The translations under genes and the position numbers were made by a program. From Fortiea sp. LEGE XX443 (GTDB lineage Bacteria; Cyanobacteriota; Cyanobacteriia; Cyanobacteriales; Nostocaceae), in NCBI RefSeq assembly GCF_015206815.1, contig NZ_JADEXZ010000042.1:1-51736 (forward strand): a stretch of 51,736 nt of DNA, written 5' to 3'. Below are positions 26,067 to 34,862 of the stretch, one piece after another (position 1 is the stretch's first letter; the number at the start of each line of letters is the position of its first letter). The notes below the pieces were generated by a model, which saw only the letters and a list, made by a program, of their open reading frames with translations, made no database searches and was not told the DNA's origin.

Positions 26067-26421
26067 ATAAATTACAAACCTCATCCAACTCAAAAAACAT
26101 CCCAAATTGGTGTTCTTGCAATAACAGCCATTTAATGACTCTGTTTAGCTCAATTTTTTTGAAAAATATATTCCACTAGTCTCCTCTATAACCTGATTTA
26201 GTTTTTAGCTTTTTTATGCCCAGGTTATAGTGAAGTACAATTTAACGAAAGTGAATTGCTTTGCTAAATAGCAAATTTTTTCCTTTCTTTAAGTAACTTC
26301 AATATTAGTAAATGACTTTTAGCAATCACAGCCATAAATAGTAGTAAAGTAATTTATTGAGGTTTTATTGAATTTCTATCCTCGGAAGGATTAAAATGAT
26401 TAGTGATTTATTAGTATACAG

Positions 26422-26536
26422 AACTTACGTACAAATTACGGAATATCGTAGACGCGGTAGCAGTTTGCCGCAGCCTACCACAGAGGACGCAGAGGACACG
26501 GAGAAATAAGAATTTGGGAAGGTTTTTGCGTAAGTT
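26422..26536. repeat. MITE-like element with short inverted ends
   Basis: AACTTACGTA (26422-26431) and TGCGTAAGTT (26527-26536) bound a 115-bp unit that includes ACAGAGGACGCAGAGGACAC, a phrase common in dispersed cyanobacterial repeats. It has no coding capacity. The ends fit a non-autonomous miniature transposon mobilised in trans. Confidence 0.6.
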
Positions 26537-26641
26537 ATAATATAAATAAAAAAGTGTTTAAATTATATAAAATAATTGATTTATGGCATGTGAATTTAAT
26601 ATCAAAAAAAATCATGATGTCACTAATACCAATGATCTCTT

Positions 26642-26684
26642 AAAAAAAGCCCTTAGTCTAAGATAAATACTTGAGACTAAGGGC
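26642..26684 (-). terminator. Rho-independent terminator after the HopA1 gene
   Basis: On the minus strand GCCCTTAGTCTCAAG pairs with CTTAGACTAAGGGC across a 7-base loop with one bulge, and the stem is followed by TTTTTTTA. It lies about 130 bases past the HopA1 stop. The HTH and PPIase genes further on therefore likely have their own promoter. Confidence 0.75.
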
Positions 26685-26812
26685 AATTACTAAAGGCTAA
26701 CAATCATAAATATGCAATTTAACATTTTCTTGTCTATGACTTAGTTTAAAAATGGGCTAATTTCAGCTTATAAGTTTTACTATGCCATAGACTCTATGCC
26801 ACAAAAAACTAT

Positions 26813-27934
26813 TTATAAAGCTAATATTGCGTAAATATCTTGAGAGTTGGAATTAAGATAAGGACGTTGTAATTCAATTTCCTGTAAGGCAAATTGTTTG
26901 ATCATCAAAGCCATACGATTTTCTTTTGATTCATCTTTTTGTCGGAAAGCGTCCAGTAGAGCATTGGTAATAATTTGACAACGGTTTAAGCCAAAACTTT
27001 CGTTTTCAGAAAATTTATTATCTGGTTCTTCTGCAAGAGCAAGTCCTGGCGCAAGTAATTTTGTGAACAGAGGTACTTCGTCTTTAAAATGTGACTTATA
27101 CTTTACATAAATATATTGCAACACTTGTTGAATAACTGGATATTTGTTTTTTTCAAAGTAAAGCACTGCTGTATCGTAACGCTCGTAGTCTGAAGGATTG
27201 TAGAGCGCTTTAAAAGTGAAGGGGATAAACATGTTGTTTAATTGGTGTGTTAGGTTGTTCATCACGGCAACTGCACCTTCAGGACTTAAATTAAAATAGA
27301 CGCGTGCAAGGTGTGAATCCATGGCTGTATCAGCACGACTTACTCCAGCATTTCCAACCGCCATATAAAAACCGTTCTGTACTAAGTTACGAGGCATTTT
27401 GATCGCCACTATATCTCCAGCGATCGCATTTTGTTCGGTATCTTGAAGATGGCGATCGCGTTCTATATGCAAAGTCAAGTCACCTTTTTTCACCACAACA
27501 GAGCGATCGCTCTCTTCCTTTAAAACTTGCCAATCAGGATCAAAGTACCCTTTACCTTTGTTAGACAAGTGCAATTGCTCATAAAAGTCCACATCTACTC
27601 CAAGATAAGTATTATTTTCCAGATTCTTAGATATTGTCGAACTTACTGGATTTATATCTAAAGACAGAGTAGTTCGTCCAGCACCGCAATAGTAGATGCT
27701 GTAGAGAAAATTGCACAATTGTGAATTCAGAAACTTGTACTGAAGGTTTAATGGTAACTGCTGAAAACGCGAAATTGCCTCATCAGGAAGTTTTAAGGGT
27801 TTATAATTTGGGTGAGAAATGCAAAAGTTGGATTGAATCTGAATTTTAGTGGCTATATCTTCCAACGTAGTTAGTAATGGCTGGTTCGGAGGATTTCTAG
27901 GTTGTAATTTCTGCGAATTTAGTAGTTGCGTCAT
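26813..27934 (-). CDS. HopA1-family protein, candidate RiPP-modifying lyase
   Basis: A 373-residue protein whose C-terminal two thirds match the HopA1 family. Landmarks are GDIVAIKMPRNLVQNGFYMA (173-192), RVYFNLSPEGAVAVMNNLT (211-229) and FTFKALYNPSDYERYDTAVL (239-258). The family is named after a Pseudomonas type III effector. Distant members act in class V lanthipeptide and thioamitide biosynthesis, where a HopA1-domain protein works with a kinase-like partner to eliminate phosphate from phosphorylated Ser/Thr. Here it lies 254 bases downstream of two double-glycine precursor-like genes on the same strand. No phosphotransferase partner is seen in the window. Function in this organism is an inference. 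Confidence 0.8.
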   Translation of the reverse strand: MTQLLNSQKLQPRNPPNQPLLTTLEDIATKIQIQSNFCISHPNYKPLKLPDEAISRFQQLPLNLQYKFLNSQLCNFLYSIYYCGAGRTTLSLDINPVSSTISKNLENNTYLGVDVDFYEQLHLSNKGKGYFDPDWQVLKEESDRSVVVKKGDLTLHIERDRHLQDTEQNAIAGDIVAIKMPRNLVQNGFYMAVGNAGVSRADTAMDSHLARVYFNLSPEGAVAVMNNLTHQLNNMFIPFTFKALYNPSDYERYDTAVLYFEKNKYPVIQQVLQYIYVKYKSHFKDEVPLFTKLLAPGLALAEEPDNKFSENESFGLNRCQIITNALLDAFRQKDESKENRMALMIKQFALQEIELQRPYLNSNSQDIYAILAL

Positions 27935-28188
27935 TTTCTGTTGTTAATTAAAACTAGCTTAAAAAGAGAGAATAGAGATATAGAAGAAAGTTATTCATTT
28001 TTGGTTATGGGGTTTTTCCATGATTAGCTGACTAGGAAAATTACACTCATGCTGAGTGAGTAAAGTTGTTATTAATCAGACAACATTAAAAGCATGGCTT
28101 AATTTTTCTGCGATCGGTTATTTTGCTATTGTCCCAATTTTTTTCACTAAAGTTACCTGTGAAAATCGGGTAATCAATAATAGTTTTG

Positions 28189-28500
28189 TTAGTTAATAAT
28201 ACAACATTGCTTGAAAACTTTTTCTATCTGCAATTTTTCTGAAGAGGAGATACAATTTTGTGACCGACTTTGAGAAGAATCAATAAATGACTTGATTATC
28301 GACATAATATCAGAGATAGCACATTTGACTAACTCATACTCCAATAACTTTTGTTCGCAGTTGCTATCCTGAGAAGAATCTATAGTTTTTCCTCCATGTA
28401 TCATAACGGAATCTGTATCAGATAATTCTTGGAAAAAATTTTCACAACTATGAAATGGTTCAGCAAGAGTAGAGTGTAGTTCAGTTAATGTTCTAGCCAT
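28189..28500 (-). CDS. Putative RiPP precursor 2, Cys- and Ser-rich core
   Basis: A 103-residue protein with a leader-like N-terminus ending CENFFQELSDTDSVMIHGG, where GG (36-37) is a typical cleavage site of peptidase-containing exporters. The 66-residue part after GG holds five Cys (48, 60, 83, 99, 100) and fourteen Ser/Thr, suited to thioether or disulfide formation. Its segment QKLLEYELVKCAISDIMSII aligns with NKLLEFGVNVYALNNIVSIA of the neighbouring precursor. It starts at ATG 28500 after GAGAG and precedes the HopA1 gene. Modification and export are inferred, not shown. Confidence 0.65.
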   Translation of the reverse strand: MARTLTELHSTLAEPFHSCENFFQELSDTDSVMIHGGKTIDSSQDSNCEQKLLEYELVKCAISDIMSIIKSFIDSSQSRSQNCISSSEKLQIEKVFKQCCIIN

Positions 28501-28551
28501 TGTTTTTACTCTCTAAATCATTATTGATGTTATTGATAGACTGATTAATTT

Positions 28552-28587
28552 GAGCAGGATAAAGAAATTAAAGACTTAATCCTGCTC
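28552..28587 (-). promoter_or_regulatory. Inverted repeat between the two precursor genes
   Basis: GAGCAGGAT (28552-28560) and ATCCTGCTC (28579-28587) form a 9-bp stem with an 18-base loop between the two precursor genes. There is no strong T-run, so it may be a partial terminator or an RNA-stabilising stem that sets different levels of the two precursors. Confidence 0.45.
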
Positions 28588-28657
28588 ATAATCTTACTTG
28601 AGTAGGATTCAGTAATCATAAGCTGAACCCTATTCAATAGAGAGATTTCAACTATTC

Positions 28658-28906
28658 CTATTCAGCAGGAGGGGGAGTAGGACCATTAGGGAGAACAGGA
28701 GCAGCGCTAAATGTCTTAGCGATGGAAACAATATTATTCAGTGCATAAACATTTACACCGAATTCCAACAATTTGTTGATGTCGGGGCCTGCTCCTCCCT
28801 GCAAGTTCATCGCATCTGTGTCAGCTAGGTCTTGCAGAAAGCTTTCAGCATCCATAAACAGTTCAGAACCAGCAGGATTGAGTGCAGATTTTTGGGTATT
28901 AGCCAT
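28658..28906 (-). CDS. Putative RiPP precursor 1, Cys-free core
   Basis: An 82-residue peptide with a double-glycine leader: DAESFLQDLADTDAMNLQGG ends at Gly38. The part after it is 44 residues, with a likely amphipathic helix (INKLLEFGVNVYALNNIVSI) and a Pro-rich end (VLPNGPTPPPAE). It has no Cys and only four Ser/Thr after the leader. The start at 28906 is fixed by GGAGG 8 bases upstream; an earlier TTG in frame overlaps that ribosome binding site and is unlikely. It is the first gene of the set that continues with precursor 2 and HopA1. Confidence 0.7.
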   Translation of the reverse strand: MANTQKSALNPAGSELFMDAESFLQDLADTDAMNLQGGAGPDINKLLEFGVNVYALNNIVSIAKTFSAAPVLPNGPTPPPAE

Positions 28907-29668
28907 TGGTTTTTCCTCCAATTAATTTGAGAATAAAAGATGAGTATTTGTTTGCGATTAAGCTTCAATTGCTTAACCTCACACTTGTATTTTTAGTTAA
29001 AAAATATCAATTTACAAGCATAAAGCCTTGATTTATTCGACACAAATTGACTATTTATGTCGAAGTCAATCTTTTAAATATGTCCTGGCTATTTTTTGTT
29101 TTTTTAATTAATAGATATAGATTTAAATTTGCTCTAAACTTAGGTAAAAACAGTTCCAAAAATGACTATTTATGGGCAAATCAACCCAACTATTCAGATA
29201 AAGGCATAATTCTAAGTAGAAAGGTGCAAATAAACCGAACTATGTAACGGAAAGTAAAGTAGCTTGAAAACCTCTTCCCTTCTGCCTTCTGCCCTCTGCC
29301 TCCTGCCTTGTCATAACGACAATTTTTAACACCGACCTACTTACTGTCTTATGCTTTGATTTCTCAAATATTATTTATGAGTGAACTAAATAAAGACTCG
29401 GAATAATTTTCTAAAACTTATTCTGAGCAAGCTTTTTAGCCTGAACAAAGCTACTAGCAGCAGCTTTACTACCTTTCGGAAGCGATGTATATCCCAAACT
29501 TTAGAGACATAATTAGACAAGTTTTGTCTTTAAAAAAGGCGTAAGACTTGCTGTAATGCGTTTAAGCGCAAAGCCTAAGTTGAGCCGAGACATCACTATA
29601 TTTGGAGATTTAAAGTAAAAAGTACTTGCTCTGCTTGAATTTGAGTATTTGCTATTGTCTTGTGCTTA
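28907..29668. other. Long intergenic region upstream of the precursor genes
   Basis: A 760-bp gap. It should hold the promoter of the precursor genes; no -10/-35 pair is clear. Around 29270-29320 is the CT-rich phrase CCTTCTGCCTTCTGCCCTCT common in dispersed Nostoc repeats. On the minus strand at about 29412-29495 a frame reads GYTSLPKGSKAAASSFVQAK and KLAQNKF before a stop, without a start codon, which may be the tail of a lost gene. A 66-codon plus-strand frame at 29047 was not called. Confidence 0.4.
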
Positions 29669-30385
29669 TTAACCAGTTGTTGCTTCCGGCAATTCAAATT
29701 TATAACCGAAGCCGCGAACTGTCTTAATAAACTCAGGTACATTATGATCAACTTCTAGTTTTTTACGGAGTTGGCCAATGTGTACGTCAACAACCCGTCC
29801 ATCTCCCACATAGTCACAACCCCAAATTTTTTTGATGAGTTGTGGACGACTCCACGCTTGACCAGGATGACTCGCTAAAAAATGTAAAATATTAAACTCC
29901 AAAGCCGTCAAATTTAGAGGTTTATCATTTAGTGTGACTTCTCTACCTTCTGGGTTAATTGCTAGTTGCTTGAACACTAGGCGCTGTGCAGGAGAAGGAG
30001 TGATGCAACGTACGCGTCTTAAAAGTGCTTGTACTCGAACTTCAACTTCTGCCAAGCTAAACGGTTTCGTTATAAAGTCATCAGCACCCGCAGTCAGAAT
30101 TTTAATTTTATCTTCTTCCGCATTTCTACTAGTCAGTATCATTACTAAGACATTAGTACGGCTCTGCATTTCCTCACACAGACTGTAGCCGCTGATATCT
30201 GGCAAATTCCAATCCAAAATTACTAAAGCTGGATTAAATTGCTCAAACAAAGATAGAGCAGTTTTTCCATCTGCCGCAGACTCTATTTGATATTTTCGGC
30301 AGAGAAAGCGATATATAAGATTACGTACACCAAAGTCGTCGTCTACAACAAGAATTTTAGGATTTGTAGCAGGAAGCATGACCAT
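29669..30385 (-). CDS. OmpR/PhoB-family response regulator
   Basis: A 238-residue two-domain regulator. The receiver domain has the acidic triplet D15-D16-D17, the phosphoacceptor D58 in VILDWNLPD, T/S in MILTSRN and the conserved Lys in FITKPFS. The C-terminal winged helix (about residues 135-235) includes LTALEFNILHFLASHPGQAW, the recognition helix GDGRVVDVHIGQLRKKLE and the final hairpin IKTVRGFGYKF. No sensor kinase gene is adjacent, so it is an orphan here. Targets cannot be read. Start at Met1 or Met3. Confidence 0.92.
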   Translation of the reverse strand: MVMLPATNPKILVVDDDFGVRNLIYRFLCRKYQIESAADGKTALSLFEQFNPALVILDWNLPDISGYSLCEEMQSRTNVLVMILTSRNAEEDKIKILTAGADDFITKPFSLAEVEVRVQALLRRVRCITPSPAQRLVFKQLAINPEGREVTLNDKPLNLTALEFNILHFLASHPGQAWSRPQLIKKIWGCDYVGDGRVVDVHIGQLRKKLEVDHNVPEFIKTVRGFGYKFELPEATTG

Positions 30386-30922
30386 AACGTTTTAGCCTAT
30401 TATTTATCTGGCAACTCGCGGTTGATATAGCTTTTTTGGAGTACGAGAAGCCATCCTAAAGAAGTCCATATTACAAAATTTTTTAGAATTTTTTGACATT
30501 TACCTAAGCTAAGTACTTAAGCATAAAACAGTTTTTTGCCAGATATTGCCACTGTTATACTGAGATACACTTAATTTTCTATTAAATTTATAAAAACTTC
30601 AGCTATTATAGTGCATACCAAATGTATAAGTTTTGTATGACTTTTGTATGTTCTTGAAAATCAAAGTAGTATCTAATACCTTAATATTGGAAATAAGTTA
30701 AATTCCTTGACTATTTCTTAAAAACAAATAACCTTCAGACAGAAAGTAAATTGCTCACCAACCAAGCTCTCAACTGACTGCACTTATAAATCTGGTAGGA
30801 TGTTTTACTCTAAAATTTCCAAAATTTATTTCATTTGGAAAAGTACGGACATCTGTCTAGGGTATGTCTACTTACAACCACATTCTCGAATGTAATAAAA
30901 ATCACTTAAAACAGATGGTAGT
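30386..30922. other. Divergent intergenic region
   Basis: A 537-bp AT-rich spacer between the response regulator and the NACHT gene, which point away from each other. A short inverted pair GACAT (30848-30852) and ATGTC (30864-30868) lies about 55 bases before the NACHT start and might be an operator, but it is too short to call. Nothing else was recognised. Confidence 0.35.
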
Positions 30923-33307
30923 ATGACAAGCCAAGGACTAAGAGCTTCTTCAGAAGGCATCAGGGTTGCAAAAACAGCCTTAACTGACAAAACTTTAAGT
31001 CAACACAAATTAGCAACAGCTTTAGGTATCACGCGTCAACCAGTATCTAAGTTTTTTGCAGGTGAGCCAGTTTCTCGTAGTTGCTTTGTACAAATTTGCC
31101 AACATTTAGGGTTATCTTGGCAAAAAATTGCTATTCCCCTGGAAGGTATCACTTCAGACGCAACTGCTAAATTACACGCCAAAAATATAGATTTAAATAT
31201 ATTGGTGCAGGAAATTCGTCAAAAGCGCCAAGACAAAATTCAAGACCAGTGTGGTACTCTGCAAATGTTGGATATTGGCCAGGTAATTCAATTGGTCGAT
31301 ATTTATACTACTGTTCATGTCTCAGAAAAGATTACTAGCCAAAAATGGCTAGAGATTGCAGATTTGTTGAAAGACTTCAGTTTTGAATCAGGCTATAAGC
31401 AACTCGGACAAGATCAGCTTATAGAAAAATTACCAGGGTTAGAACTTGCATCGCTTTACTCAAAGTTGATGGTGTTAGGTAAACCTGGTTCAGGTAAAAC
31501 AATATTTTTAAAATATTTGGCGATTGAGTGTAATAAAGGGGAATTTCAAGGAAATTATATAGCCATTTTTATCAGTCTCAAAGACTATGTGGAATATTTT
31601 ATAGATAATAATGACTTTAGTTTGTTGAAATATATTAGCCAAGAATTTCTTAGTTGTGGGATTAGTGCAGAATCAACACTAAGTATATTAACTGAAGGCA
31701 AAGCACTGATTTTGCTAGATGGATTAGATGAAGTATTAGCTGAGGATGTAAATCGGGTTAACAGAGAAATTAGGCAATTTTCTCAGATTTATTACAAAAA
31801 TCGGTTTGTGATCAGCTGTAGAATAGCTGCTCAAAAATACAAATTTCCGGGATTTACGGAAATTGAAATTGCAGACTTTGATCTGCAACAAGTTGAAGAT
31901 TTTGTAAAAAAATGGTTTGTCACAGTTGTTCATAAATCTAGGGAAGAAGGGGAAGCTATAGGGAATTTACTAATTCATCAACTGCATTTACCAGAAAATA
32001 AGCAATTACGAGAATTAGCCGCAACACCAATCCTAATACATCTAATTTGCTTATTCTTCCAAACAAAATCTGAATTTATATTTAAACCAGCTAAATTGTA
32101 TGAGCAAGCATTAAATATTTTGTTGAGTCGATGGGATAAAATCAGAGGCATTCAAAGGTATTCATGTGATTTGAACTTAGCTAATAAAAAAAAGCTACTG
32201 GCTCATATTGCTGCTGTTACTTTTGAAGAGGGAGATTATTTTTTTGAACAAGAAAAAATTCAGTTGTTAATAGATCAGTATTTAAGTAAACATTATTATC
32301 TTTTTTCAATACCTTCAGAACTTAGCAATCAGCAATTTCCAAATAGTGAAGTATTACTGAACTTATTTGAGGTGCAACATGGTTTATTAGTGGAGCGATC
32401 GCAGGAAATTTATTCTTTTTCACACCTGACTTTACAAGAGTATTTAACTGCAAAAAATATTGTAGAAAATTACAAAGATAATTCTGTAAATCAGCTAATT
32501 ATTCACATAACTGAAAAACGGTGGCAAAATATCTTTTTGCTTGCTGTAAGTATGTTACCAACTGCTGATGAAATGCTGCGGTTAATGAAACAAAAAATTG
32601 ATTTTTTAGTAGCTGATGACCAGAAAATCCAAAGTTTTTTACTATGGTTACATCAAAAATCGCACTCAATACCTACTCAGTATAAACTATTTGCTCTTCG
32701 GGCTTTTTACCTGGTTTGTGTTAGTCGTTCACTAGAGGTGTTTCTTAAAGGTAGTAATTTTTCTCAACACCAAATTTTCTGTCATTCATTTAGCTATAGT
32801 CTTGAGCCTACTATTATTGATAATTTAGCATTTAATCCAGAACTTGCAGTTGACGAGTTTCTTACTAGTACTTTTACTTGTGCGGGTGAACTAGAGTTTG
32901 GCTGTCATTATATCTTGAATGATGTTATTATTTTTGATCATGCTCATGCCTTAAATATTACATTTGATAAAGCTTTGAATTTGGTTGTTGAATCTAAATT
33001 TAAGCAATCTCTACATTATCTTAAAAAACAATTGCCGAATATCCAAAGCCATCCTCATAAAATTCGCAAATGGTGGACAGAACAGGGTAAATTCTGGATT
33101 GAGAAATTCAGAGAAGTGTTAATTAAATATCGGAATATTTGTCATGATTGGCAGTTTAATAAACAGCAAATAGACTTACTTCAGCAATATTATAATGTTA
33201 ATAAGTTACTGATAAACTGCCTCAATAATTCTACAAATATTACGCCAGTAATTCAAGAAGAAATAAAAGAAGAATTGCTATTAGCGATCGCACAGCTAAA
33301 AAAATAA
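30923..33307 (+). CDS. HTH-NACHT STAND ATPase
   Basis: A 794-residue protein with an N-terminal XRE-type HTH (SQHKLATALGITRQPVSKFF, about 26-45), a linker, then a NACHT ATPase domain: Walker A GKPGSGKT (186-193), Walker B LILLDGLDE (262-270) and the FVISCR sensor segment near 298. After the winged-helix region, the C-terminal 250 residues match the helical domain found in cyanobacterial NACHT proteins (LLAVSMLPTADEMLRLMKQK). NACHT proteins of bacteria include antiphage sensors; a role in defence or in signalling is possible. No effector domain other than the HTH is visible. The gene stands alone. Confidence 0.85.
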   Translation: MTSQGLRASSEGIRVAKTALTDKTLSQHKLATALGITRQPVSKFFAGEPVSRSCFVQICQHLGLSWQKIAIPLEGITSDATAKLHAKNIDLNILVQEIRQKRQDKIQDQCGTLQMLDIGQVIQLVDIYTTVHVSEKITSQKWLEIADLLKDFSFESGYKQLGQDQLIEKLPGLELASLYSKLMVLGKPGSGKTIFLKYLAIECNKGEFQGNYIAIFISLKDYVEYFIDNNDFSLLKYISQEFLSCGISAESTLSILTEGKALILLDGLDEVLAEDVNRVNREIRQFSQIYYKNRFVISCRIAAQKYKFPGFTEIEIADFDLQQVEDFVKKWFVTVVHKSREEGEAIGNLLIHQLHLPENKQLRELAATPILIHLICLFFQTKSEFIFKPAKLYEQALNILLSRWDKIRGIQRYSCDLNLANKKKLLAHIAAVTFEEGDYFFEQEKIQLLIDQYLSKHYYLFSIPSELSNQQFPNSEVLLNLFEVQHGLLVERSQEIYSFSHLTLQEYLTAKNIVENYKDNSVNQLIIHITEKRWQNIFLLAVSMLPTADEMLRLMKQKIDFLVADDQKIQSFLLWLHQKSHSIPTQYKLFALRAFYLVCVSRSLEVFLKGSNFSQHQIFCHSFSYSLEPTIIDNLAFNPELAVDEFLTSTFTCAGELEFGCHYILNDVIIFDHAHALNITFDKALNLVVESKFKQSLHYLKKQLPNIQSHPHKIRKWWTEQGKFWIEKFREVLIKYRNICHDWQFNKQQIDLLQQYYNVNKLLINCLNNSTNITPVIQEEIKEELLLAIAQLKK

Positions 33308-33499
33308 ATGTATAGATATTTTGGAGTTTAAAATATGTATTTTTTAAAATTAGGTTTAGAAAATTTTGAACATGACAAAAATCTAAAAAATTAGCTAATG
33401 TGCCAGAAGAAAGACTTTTAGAATATTCATACTAAAGAAAGAGCAATTAAGTGTGTTGATATCGTTAAATTGCTGTTAGGAATCAATTAGGGATATTTT

Positions 33500-33955
33500 A
33501 TGACTAACAATCTAGTAAGCGGTATTATTCCTCCACAGCCACCCATAGAGCCTCAGACTGATGTTCATGTCCTAAAATCTCGCTTAGAATGGGGCGAACC
33601 AGCTTTTACAATTTTGGATGTGCGCGATCGCCAGACATATAACGAAGGTCATATCATGGGAGCAATGCCCATGCCAATCGATGAATTAGCAGAGCGCGCA
33701 GTACCATCTTTAGCTAAAAGCCGCGATATTTATGTTTATGGTACTAACGACGAAGAATCTGCTCAATCTGCACAAGTTTTACGTTCTGCGGGTTTTGAAC
33801 ATGTATCACAACTCAAGGGTGGTTTAGCTGCATGGAAGGCAATTGGCGGCCCAACAGAAGGTATTGTTGAATCTAGAACTCCTGCAGGTGCAGACGACTA
33901 TAATGTTGTCTCTCGTCTGAAAAACCATGTAGAAACTCAGCAAAAAGAAGTATAA
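33500..33955 (+). CDS. Rhodanese-like protein lacking the catalytic cysteine
   Basis: A 151-residue single-domain rhodanese fold. FTILDVRDRQTYNEGHIMGA (about 37-56) is the CH2A motif, and the C-terminal LKGGLAAWKAIGGPTEG is also typical. At the active-site loop, where active rhodaneses have VYCxxGxRS, this protein reads VYGTNDEESAQSA: the nucleophilic Cys is Gly. It therefore cannot transfer sulfur in the usual way and may act as a binding or regulatory domain. A flexible charged C-terminus follows. The gene stands alone, 190 bases after the NACHT gene. Confidence 0.85.
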   Translation: MTNNLVSGIIPPQPPIEPQTDVHVLKSRLEWGEPAFTILDVRDRQTYNEGHIMGAMPMPIDELAERAVPSLAKSRDIYVYGTNDEESAQSAQVLRSAGFEHVSQLKGGLAAWKAIGGPTEGIVESRTPAGADDYNVVSRLKNHVETQQKEV

Positions 33956-34047
33956 ATTTTTGGTCAACAGTCAATGGTCATGAGTAATCAGTAAACCAAG
34001 GTGGTGAGGCAAGATTTACTATGAACTATTGACTATTGACCTTTGAA

Positions 34048-34677
34048 CTAATGTTCAAATAAATCTTTGAACTGTAATAAATCTAATGAAACTACAGTTG
34101 GTAGAACTTGAAAGCATTCTTGTGCTAATTGCCAACGTTCTTCTCGTTTGAGCATTTCACTCAGCTTGTGTTGGACACTTATTAAATAGCGTACATCATT
34201 GGCAGCATAACTTAATTGCGCTTCAGTTAAATTAGCAGCATTGCCCCAATCAGAGCTTTGGGCGCTTTTATCGAGTTCTACTTGTTCTAACTCTTGTACT
34301 ACCTCTTTAAGTCCGTGGCGGTTGGTGTAAGTACGGGCTAACTTACTCGCAATTTTGGTACAAAAAACAGGCTGGACGTAAATATCCAAGTTGTAGCGCA
34401 AAGTAGCAAGGTCAAAGCGAGCAAAGTGAAATATCTTCAGCACATTCTTTGCTTCGAGGAGTTGCTTTAAATTGGGGGACTCAGTTTGTCCTCTAGCAAT
34501 GCGGATTGCTGTTACTTTACCATCCGAGTTGCACAGCTGAACGAGGCATAAGCGATCGCGCTGTGGTAATAACCCCATTGTTTCTGTATCCACAGCGATT
34601 GTCTCAGATTTTAAGTACTCACTCAGGATAGAGTCATTAATATCGCGATCGCAAACCTGAAAATCGGGTAATGTCAT
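34048..34677 (-). CDS. rnd: Ribonuclease D (DEDDy 3'-5' exonuclease)
   Basis: A 209-residue exonuclease domain of the DEDDy class that trims 3' ends of structured RNAs. The metal-binding residues are D30 and E32 (AVDTETMG), D89 (HFARFDLATL), and Y157 with D161 (YAANDVRYL). It is shorter than E. coli RNase D because the HRDC domains are missing, the normal state of cyanobacterial members. It is convergent with the rhodanese gene. Confidence 0.9.
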   Translation of the reverse strand: MTLPDFQVCDRDINDSILSEYLKSETIAVDTETMGLLPQRDRLCLVQLCNSDGKVTAIRIARGQTESPNLKQLLEAKNVLKIFHFARFDLATLRYNLDIYVQPVFCTKIASKLARTYTNRHGLKEVVQELEQVELDKSAQSSDWGNAANLTEAQLSYAANDVRYLISVQHKLSEMLKREERWQLAQECFQVLPTVVSLDLLQFKDLFEH

Positions 34678-34862
34678 GAATTACTCAACAATAAATGCAG
34701 TGTCTTCCACAAAAGAATACCCTTAGACACCACATGATTTCAGCAACTAAACTATGATTTCTCTGAGGTGACGTAGTATTTAGGCTGAAATCACATATCA
34801 CGAAGTCAAGATTTATGGATCAGCTTTTACTATAGTTTATGGATAGGCTTATTTAGCTTGAG

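Noticed and set aside
28907-28921. Extended TTG start for precursor 1 (five extra codons)
   Set aside because: The TTG lies inside the GGAGG ribosome binding site that serves the ATG at 28906.
29047-29247. Open frame of 66 codons on the plus strand upstream of the precursor genes
   Set aside because: Composition fits AT-rich noncoding DNA (runs of Phe, Asn, Lys), there is no ribosome binding site and no recognised product.
29000-29250. End of a Tn7-like CAST element suggested by TTGACTATTTATGTCG
   Set aside because: Only a single short match; no repeated end motifs, no tns genes and no Cas12k-like frame in the window.
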